Made by a program: the position numbers and the translations under genes. Source: Dreissena polymorpha (Eukaryota; Mollusca; Bivalvia; Myida; Dreissenidae). From it: DNA of 64,000 bases. The first letter of the stretch is position 1; each line of letters opens with the position of its first letter. This document shows, in pieces, positions 56,472 through 64,000 of the stretch. The DNA lies in the NCBI RefSeq assembly GCF_020536995.1, contig NC_068356.1, positions 84,046,672 to 84,110,671 of the forward strand. Direction: 5' to 3'. A model generated the notes under the pieces. That model was given only the letters and a program-made list of their open reading frames with translations. It was not told the DNA's origin and did not search any database.

Positions 56472-57478
56472 GCAAGAGAGATTTGTGGCCAGTTATGGTT
56501 TTGTGACTTTCGCTGAAACTGCCCTGATTTAAGGCTGACAATTCACATGAAATTGACATGAGGGTTTATAAATTATCCATGGTCCTGACCCCTTGATTAT
56601 CTGAAATCCCTGTTTGTGCATATTATATAACATAATGAGAACACCCTTTGGGCGACCTAAATTTGTATTTTAATCAGTTTCTTGTCTTGACCATTATTTT
56701 GACATTATCATCAAAATTTGTTAGTTTCCTACAGGTGAAACAGGAGAGCGACTTATGGTTTGCGCTCTGTGTTTCTTTCTGTCTGACATACTTTTCTGGA
56801 TCATGCGATAAATTTAAAAGTTCTTCATTTTTTTTCATGAAACTTCAAACATGGACAGATGGCAATATGTATATTATGCATGTCATTTCATTTTGTTCCT
56901 ACATCAAGAATTCTGGTTGCTTTGGCAACAAATAGACTAGAAATATTGCTAAAAATGGTGGATCCTGCGATCCTGCTAAAATACCTACCAGTAGAGGACT
57001 TTAATTGTCTTGTTTAATATGTTTGTTGTTTTGATGTTCCATTAAAAAGAGATAAATAGTGAGATACTAAATATTTTAAACATCCGCCTCAAATCTGCAA
57101 CTAAAAGGAATAAACTATGTATGGGCCCAAATTTGGCAGAATTATGGCCCTTGCTCATTTTTGTGAAGCTCCTCAGATGAAATCATCATTTAGCAGTCGC
57201 AATGGTTGAGCGGTTGAGGAGGCATGCATTGCGTCATACTTCCTGCTCAGACTATATCATTGTAATGCCTTATCCAAATAACACAAATGTTCACCATGTG
57301 CAAATGTCTTGTTGCCTGTATAACTCTATTAGCTCAAAAGTAAAAAGCATTTGAACTTGCACACTTTGGTATGTAAGTTTAATTTTGTTTGGACATTTAA
57401 ATTGTTTTGAAACTAAAGATTGTTGTGGGGGCATTAAACTTCTCTTTCAAATGTTTAATTGTGATTATTTTTTTCAGT

Positions 57479-57603
57479 TTGGTGGACAAAACATGCTGAT
57501 CAAAAAGAATGTGTACCACAGGGGCCGGTGTTTTCATTTGAGTGATTGTCAAGAAGAAGAGATGAGAAATGTTATCATCATATTGTACACTCGACATTTA
57601 TAG
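57479..57603 (+). CDS. Possible terminal exon, unknown gene
   Basis: The acceptor TATTTTTTTCAG is followed by FGGQNMLIKKNVYHRGRCFH and LSDCQEEEMRNVIIILYTRHL and a stop. An AATAAA lies about 107 bases further on. The short open length keeps this tentative. Confidence 0.3.
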
Positions 57604-57899
57604 TGTACAGCTCAATCATGTCTTGAACTGGTGTTGTAGAATATAATTGGAGATACAATGTGAACATTCTAACATTATATATAAGATGATATTTCAAAAG
57701 CAATAAGTAATAAAAAGTATAAAAATGAAGAAAAACAGTAAACCATGTGTTTCAGAGGTTTAAACTAAGTGCAGTGGAAGTGACTAGTTAACTGTTGATC
57801 ATAAGCTACACTGGTGGAAAAAATAGTGGGAATTACTATTGAGAAAACTGTTAAACCTTGGACAACAGTTATGGAACTTCATAAATGACTGTATATAAC

Positions 57900-58530
57900 A
57901 GGGCAGGGCAGTTTTCCTTATATAGCTATAGTGACACCCTTTGAACACTAGTGAAGTCAATTTTTTTTTCCACTCTTTATGCATTTTGGGCGAATATTTG
58001 TTCTAATGACTGCTCAATCCAGTTTTGAAATTGTTGTGTCTATTCAAAAAACATATCCACCAGAGCGCTAGGCAATTTTCTTTTTATGGCTATAATGAAA
58101 CCTTGTAAACTCTGTAGAAGTCACATTTTTAGCCCAATCTTCATAAATTTTGGTCGGAATATTCTAATGATAGCTCAGTTGTCAAGTTTGTAACTGGTTC
58201 CGGTTTGTAGAATAACATGGCTGCCATTGGACACAGCAGTTTTTCTTACATTGCTAGAGTAGAACATTTTTAACACACAATTGGCCCTTTTATGTGCATT
58301 CTTCATGAAAGACGATAAGAGCATTTGGCCCAATGTAATCTCAGCTGACTTTGAAACTGGATCACATAAGGTCACATAAGGTCAAAAAGTGGGTCAAAAT
58401 GTCAAATTAAAAAAAGCTTGTAAACACTGAAAGTTGCATTTGAAATTTTGTGCTTTTTTAAAAAGTTTGTCAAAACATTTGCTGTAATGTAATGCAAGTC
58501 AAGTTTAAAATTGATTATTTGCCTACAAAT
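57900..58530 (+). repeat. Degenerate ~150-bp bivalve repeat monomers
   Basis: Recurring TTTTCCTTATATAGCTATAG, AAACCTTGTAAACTCT and CATAAGGTCA phrases show these are old copies of the family at 44.1-48.7 kb. Confidence 0.65.
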
Positions 58531-58539
58531 TACATTTTT

Positions 58540-58905
58540 TTATGTCCCCCACCACGTATAGTGTTATAGTATTGTTTTTGCCCTGTCGGTTGGTTTGTGT
58601 GTTTGTTTTCTCCAACTTTAAAATTTGCCATAACTTTTGCAATATTGAAGATAGCAACTTGATATTTGGAATGCATGTGTATCTCATGGAGCTGCACATT
58701 TTGAGTGGTGAAAGGTCAAGATCATCCTTCAAGGTCAACAACAAAAAAATCAAAGCGGCACATAAGGGTCTCTGACAAACACATTTTGAGTGGTGAAAGG
58801 TAAAGTTCATCATCAAGGTCAAAGGTAAAAAAAAAATATTAAAAAATCAAAGTGGCACAGAAGGGGACATAGTGTTTCTGACAAACACATTTCTTGTTCA
58901 TCAAG
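58540..58905 (+). repeat. Modular bivalve repeat, AGGTCA-type body
   Basis: It begins TATGTCCCCCACCACGTATA. The body ATGTGTATCTCATGGAGCTG and GTGGTGAAAGGTCAAG is present twice in part, and it ends TTTCTGACAAACACATTTCTTG. Confidence 0.75.
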
Positions 58906-58989
58906 AGCATTTATTATTCTTAATTCCACCCTCTCAGAATAGTTCTTTCTGGTCACAGTTGAGCACCTTAGGGCTCTTGTTCTATAGTT

Positions 58990-60650
58990 TGACTGTGAAT
59001 TGTGAGCAAGTCCAAATTTAATTAACCCTGCTTTGTGGTATCATGTTTTCCTTAAATGTATAAAATTATAATGTGGAAAATTATCTATGAATCTGACTGC
59101 ATATATATTTGGTATTCAGTATAGCATTGTGTACATGTAGTAGAACTAAACACAATGTTGTCATCATAAAACTAGCCATACCATGGGGTCAAATATAGAC
59201 TTGTAGCAAAAAGACTTGAAAATTGAATCCGTTAAATATATTTTGTGTACAAAATGATTAGCTTTTTCCTTCGACATAACGCTTTCATGGTGTAAAGAAA
59301 ACATGCCGACTTACTGAGTAAGTAGGAGATCTGGGTTTGATTCCCAGTGAGAGTGAAATCACAAGGAAAAATGCATATTGTTTGAAGGATTTATTATATT
59401 CAACACAAAGATTTTTTTCTTTGCTCTTTCAGTTACACATAACAGCAATTAATCTGAAAGTAGTTGTTTATAACGTAGTTCTAAGTTAGTGTCATGAATA
59501 GTAAATTGAAAGAATGCACTTATTAGAAACTATACATGTTGTATATAAAACTAAAATACAAAGAAATAAATTACCAGTATCATTATTAATACATTTTTGG
59601 CATTATCATAACAGACCTTAGATTTAAACACTAACATTGTATTCGTGTGTCAAATGAATAGATATTCGCGGGAAACTAAAATGAAATTAATTGTCTCACA
59701 AATAAATAAAAACGAGCATTTTGTATATACAAAAATCTACGTAATCAAACCACATCTAGCGTTGAAATTGTGGCTATTGCTATAAGGAACACCGATTGTT
59801 TAGGTGTTATCTCTATTTTACGAAATACCTCACGAAATTTTCGTTGATTTTGAGCGTTAGAGCATTTATTTAATTTAAAAGTTATTACATGTATTAATGT
59901 TATCTCAAATGACATTTATTGTGTGGTATAAGTATTGACACTAATAAACATCCTCAAAAATGTGTTCGTCAGTGATTTCAATTAATATAACTGTGGCAAT
60001 ATTATTATAAGTATCCACACACTGGCAAGTCCCTCCAAAAGACTTTCGCCTTCACACGTGTATATACAACGAACTTTTGTTAAATGTTGTCTGATTATAA
60101 TGACAAGTATTGTACAACAATAACACAGTTATGACTAATGATATTTACTTACTTGTGTGTGTGTGTGCTCGCGTGCGTGTGTGTGGTGTATAGAAACAAA
60201 TCAACATGCGATAGCATTCTGCAACATCTGTTTTGGTTCATTACTACAGACACAATATACGTGTATCTGAAATTCACCCTATCCGAATTTACCATCACTC
60301 TAATTTAATGGTATAATAATTTCTGTATATCAAGAAACGATCACATCATGTTCGTATTTTGCTATTTATGATAACTAAAACACGGTTTAACTAACCAATT
60401 TTACAGACCATATTTTGCAAATCATTATGTGCTTAGAAGCCTTAGTTACGGTATGGAAAGACAACCACTGCCTGTTGCAGCAGACGACAAATGCTATATA
60501 GAGCGTCTGCTAGGAAAGATAACTACCACATTTGCCTGTTTATAGTTCACCACTGGTACATTGCAGAGGGTTTATATGACTAATAGTGTTTAACAGCTTG
60601 TAAAACGAGATTGGCAAGTCTAGTGTTTATCAATGAAATCATAGATAACC
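58990..60650. other. No gene seen, one tRNA-like fragment and a (GT)n run
   Basis: Near 59.28-59.37 kb, GATCTGGGTTTGATTCCCAG resembles a tRNA B box in a SINE fragment. A GTGTGTGTGTG microsatellite lies at about 60.15-60.19 kb. The rest is AT-rich. Confidence 0.4.
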
Positions 60651-60929
60651 ATATTGGGCAATTTATTGAGAACGCCAGTCATAGATTCACTATACGGACA
60701 TGATTATCTAGTACATGTACATTGAAACACTGGTAGTCCCATATAATTATGAACACCAATCACGTGGGTCTATTGGGACATGATAACCTAGTAGTTAGAT
60801 ACCAACGCAAACCCGTTTTATTGTCAACGTCCAGCATAAGTCACTGTACGGGCATGATCATCTAGTAGTTTGATACCAATGCAGCCCCTAAAACCTAATG
60901 TTCGTATTAGTAACGATATATCACAAGAA

Positions 60930-63430
60930 AGCCATATACCCTTCTATCCCATGCTCGTATAAGTAATGCCGTGTCACGCTTGTACTATACTAGCGAGTCA
61001 TATACCGGGTATATCCTACTATCCCATGCTCGTATATAAGTAATGCCGTGTCAAGCCGGTAATATACTAGCGAGTCATATACCGGGAATATCCTACTATC
61101 CCATGCTCGTATATAAGTAATGCCGTGTCACGCTAGTACTATACTAGCGAGTCATAGCGGGTATATCCTACTATCCCATGCTCGTATATAAGTAATGCCG
61201 TGTCACGCTAGTACTATACTAGCGAGTCATATACCGGGTATATCCTACTACCCCATGCTCGTATATAAGTAATGCCGTGTCACGCTAGTACAATACTAGC
61301 GAGTCATATAGCGGGTAAATCCTACTATCCCATGCTCGTATATAAGTAATGCCGTGTTAAGCCGGTAATATACTAGCGAGTCATATACCGGGTATATCCT
61401 ACTACCCAATGCTCGTAATAGTAATGCCGTAGCACGCTATAACTATACTAGCGAGTCATACACCGGGTATCCTACTATCCCATGCTCGTATAAGTAGTGC
61501 CGTGTCAATCCGGTACTATACTAGCGAGTAATATACCGGGTATATCCTACTACCCCTTGCTCGTATAAGTAATGCCTTGTCAAGCCGGTACTATACAAGC
61601 GAGTCATATACCGGGTATATCCTACTACCGTATGCTCGTATATAAGTAATGCCGTATCGCGCTAGTACTATACTAGCGAGTTATATAGCGGGTATATCCT
61701 ACTACCCCATGCTCGTATATAAGTAATGCCGTATCACGCTATAACTTATACTAGCGAGTAATATACCGGGTATATCCTACTACCCCATGCTCGTATAAGT
61801 AATGCCGTGTCAAGCCGGTACTATACAAGCGAGTCATATACCGGGCATATCCTACTACCGTATGCTCGTATATAAGTAATGCCGTATCGCGCTAGTACTA
61901 TACTAGCGAGTTATATAGCGGGTATATCCTACTACCCCATGCTCGTATATAAGTAATGCCGTATCACGCTATAACTTATACTAGCGAGTCATATACCGGG
62001 TATATCCTACTACCCAATGCTCGTATTTGTAATGCCGTATCAAGCCAGTACTATACTAGCGAGTCATATACCGGGTATATCCTACTATCCCATGCTCGTA
62101 TATAAGTAATGCCGTGTCAAGTCGGTAATATTCTAGCGAGTCATATACCGGGTATATCCTACTACCCCATGCTCGTATAAGTAATGCCGTGTCAAGCCGG
62201 TCGGGTATATCCTACTATCCCATGCTCGTATAAGTAATGCCGTGTCAAGCCGGTACTATACTAGCGAGTCATATACCGGGTATATCCTACTACCCCATGC
62301 TCGTATTAGTAATGCCGTATCGCGCTAGTACTATACTAGCGAGTTATATACCGGGTATATCCTACTACCCCATGCTCGTATAAGTAATGCCGTGTCCAGC
62401 CGGTCGGGAATATCCTACTATCCCATGCTCGTATAAGTAGTGCCGTGTCAATCCGGTACTATACTAGCGAGTCATATACCGGGTATATCCTACTACCCCA
62501 TGCTCGTATAAGTAATGCCGTGTCAAGTCGGTACTATACAAGCGAGTCATATACCGGGTATATCCTACTACCCCATGCTCGTATATAAGTAATGCCGTAT
62601 CACGCTAGTACTATACTAGCGAGTCATATACCGGGTATATCCTACTATCCCATGCTCGTATATAAGTAGTGCCGTGTCAAGCCGGTAATATATTAGCGAG
62701 TCATATACCGGGTATATCCTACTACCCCATGCTCGTATTAGTAATGCCGTATCACGCTAGTACTGAGTCATATACCGGGTATATCCTATTATCCCATGCT
62801 CGTATAAGTAGTGCCGTGTCAATCCGGTACTATACTAGCGAGTCATATACCGGGTATATCCTACTACCCCATGCTCGTATAAGTAATGCCGTGTCAAGCC
62901 GGTCGGGTATATCCTACTATCCCATGCTCGTATAAGTAATGCCGTATCAAGCCGGTACTATACTAGCGAGTTAATACCGGGTATATCCTACTATAACATG
63001 CTCGTAAAAGTAATGCCGTTTCAAGCCGGTCGGGTATATCCTACTATCCCATGTTCGTATAAGTAATGCCGTGTCAAGCCGGTACTATACTAGCGAGTTA
63101 ATACCGGGTATATCCTACTATAACATGCTCGTATAAGTAATGCCGTGTCAAGCCGGTCGGGTATATCCTACTATCCCATGCTCGTATAAGTAATGCCGTG
63201 TCAAGCCGGTACTATACTAGCGAGTCATACACCGGATATATCCTACTACCCAAATGCTCGTATTAGTAATGCCGTATCACGCTAGTACTATACTAGCGAG
63301 TCATATACCGGGTATATCCTACTATCCCATGCTCGTATAAGTAATGCCATGTCAAGCCGGTACTATACTAGCGAGTCTTAGCGGGTATATCCTACTACCC
63401 CATGCTCGTATATAAGTAATGCCGTATTAG
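60930..63430 (+). repeat. 75-77 bp satellite array, about 33 copies
   Basis: The consensus runs through GGTATATCCTACTACCCCAT, GCTCGTATAAGTAATGCCGT, GTCAAGCCGGTACTATACTA and GCGAGTCATATACC. Two main variants differ at CACGCTAGTACTAT and CAAGCCGGTACTAT. Short monomers lack about 23 bp (AGCCGGTCGGGTATATCC). A trimer block of 230 bp is repeated (61621 and 61851). Diverged monomers flank both sides (60.66-60.92 and 63.64-63.92 kb). Open frames here are artefacts. Confidence 0.95.
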
Positions 63431-63639
63431 TTACACTGTTACTGATGGTGAATGAGAGCGAAGCTCGAGTAGGGAACTGAGGGTGTATATCCCATACACA
63501 ATCAGTTACTAACTGTGTAACAATTATATCTCTTAGAAACCGACTCCTCGATTAATCGGGGTGTATGGAAATTACTCGGGATGTATGGAAAATACACCAT
63601 GGCACGTGACCGCTCTAAGCAACACGGGTTAGGTCATTT

Positions 63640-63960
63640 TTGTAGGCGAGATATACCGTACTACCCCATGCTCGTATAAGAAATGCCGTATCACATCAGT
63701 TGTATTCTTTATGTCATTTAGTTATGTACAGGATAGTCATATAGCGGGTATTTCCTATAACCCCATGTAAGTACTGTTAATGCTATATCAAACCTGTTCT
63801 ATTCCTAATTTCACAAAGCGGGTATAACCGACTATCCCGAAGTATCTAACCACTTAAATTCTATGTCATTAAGCGGGGATATCTGACTATCGTATGTTCG
63901 TATTTAAGTAATGCTGTAGCACACCAGTTCAACACTCACAAGTCAAACCAAGGGTATATA
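63640..63960 (+). repeat. Diverged flanking satellite monomers
   Basis: Recognisable pieces such as CCGTACTACCCCATGCTCGT, AGCGGGTATTTCCTATAACC and GTATTTAAGTAATGCTGTAG, with much lower similarity than in the main array. Confidence 0.75.
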
Positions 63961-64000
63961 GGATTAGGGTAACTAACCCTTATCATATTGCTCACGGCCC

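Noticed and set aside
62669-62935. 88-residue open frame in the satellite
   Set aside because: It is a translation of the 75-bp tandem monomer with repeating ISYYPMLV units, without splice or start context.
60930-63430. CRISPR-like array
   Set aside because: The units are head-to-tail copies with no distinct spacers, in a eukaryotic repeat setting. It is a satellite.

Overview
The window looks like animal nuclear DNA, most likely from a bivalve mollusc. It is AT-rich, introns are long, and the dispersed repeats are of a kind I associate with bivalves: blocks built on AGGTCAAAGGTCA, short hairpin caps, and tRNA-derived SINEs. No species can be named from sequence alone.

Host genes. The clearest gene is on the minus strand and fills about 25,400 down to 1,196. 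It was pieced together from splice sites, exon phases and open frames. A signal-peptide exon (25352-25400) leads to an Ig-like exon (17361-17732), a transmembrane exon (17051-17146), four small cytoplasmic exons and a last exon ending at 1239, with a poly(A) signal at 1196-1201. All introns agree in phase and the exons sum to 867 nt (288 residues). The Ig exon lies in a 3.15-kb tandem duplication present 2.4 times. The two upstream Ig copies (20476-20879 and 23641-24044) have no matching donor and run into a short hydrophobic tail and stop, so the locus could make a transmembrane form or a 150-residue short form. Weaker exon-like segments of unknown genes lie at 28638-28753 and 31236-31301 (minus) and at 43649-57603 (plus).

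Mobile elements. A young, near-whole Ngaro-type tyrosine-recombinase retrotransposon (7705-14550) sits in an intron of the Ig gene, in the opposite orientation. It has the family's split direct repeats (A1...B1-A2...B2), gag-like, RT, RNase H and recombinase frames, and an SGNH-hydrolase frame. Other insertions are DNA transposons or MITEs: four with CAG...CTG ends and 5-bp target duplications (32472-33489, 47095-47941, 50551-50905, 53937-54446), pogo-like elements with TA targets (29820-30908, and a remnant at 45846-46706), several fold-back elements (4640-4784, 32312-34189, 34849-35293, 37036-37548), SINEs and a LINE tail.

Tandem DNA. A 75-77 bp satellite with built-in palindromes fills 60.93-63.43 kb. 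A ~300-bp tandem family covers 34.7-36.2 kb and a 23-bp minisatellite lies at 16.63-16.76 kb. Modular bivalve repeats occupy most of 42.5-51.4 and 57.9-58.9 kb. Most of the rest is AT-rich DNA in which I see no genes.
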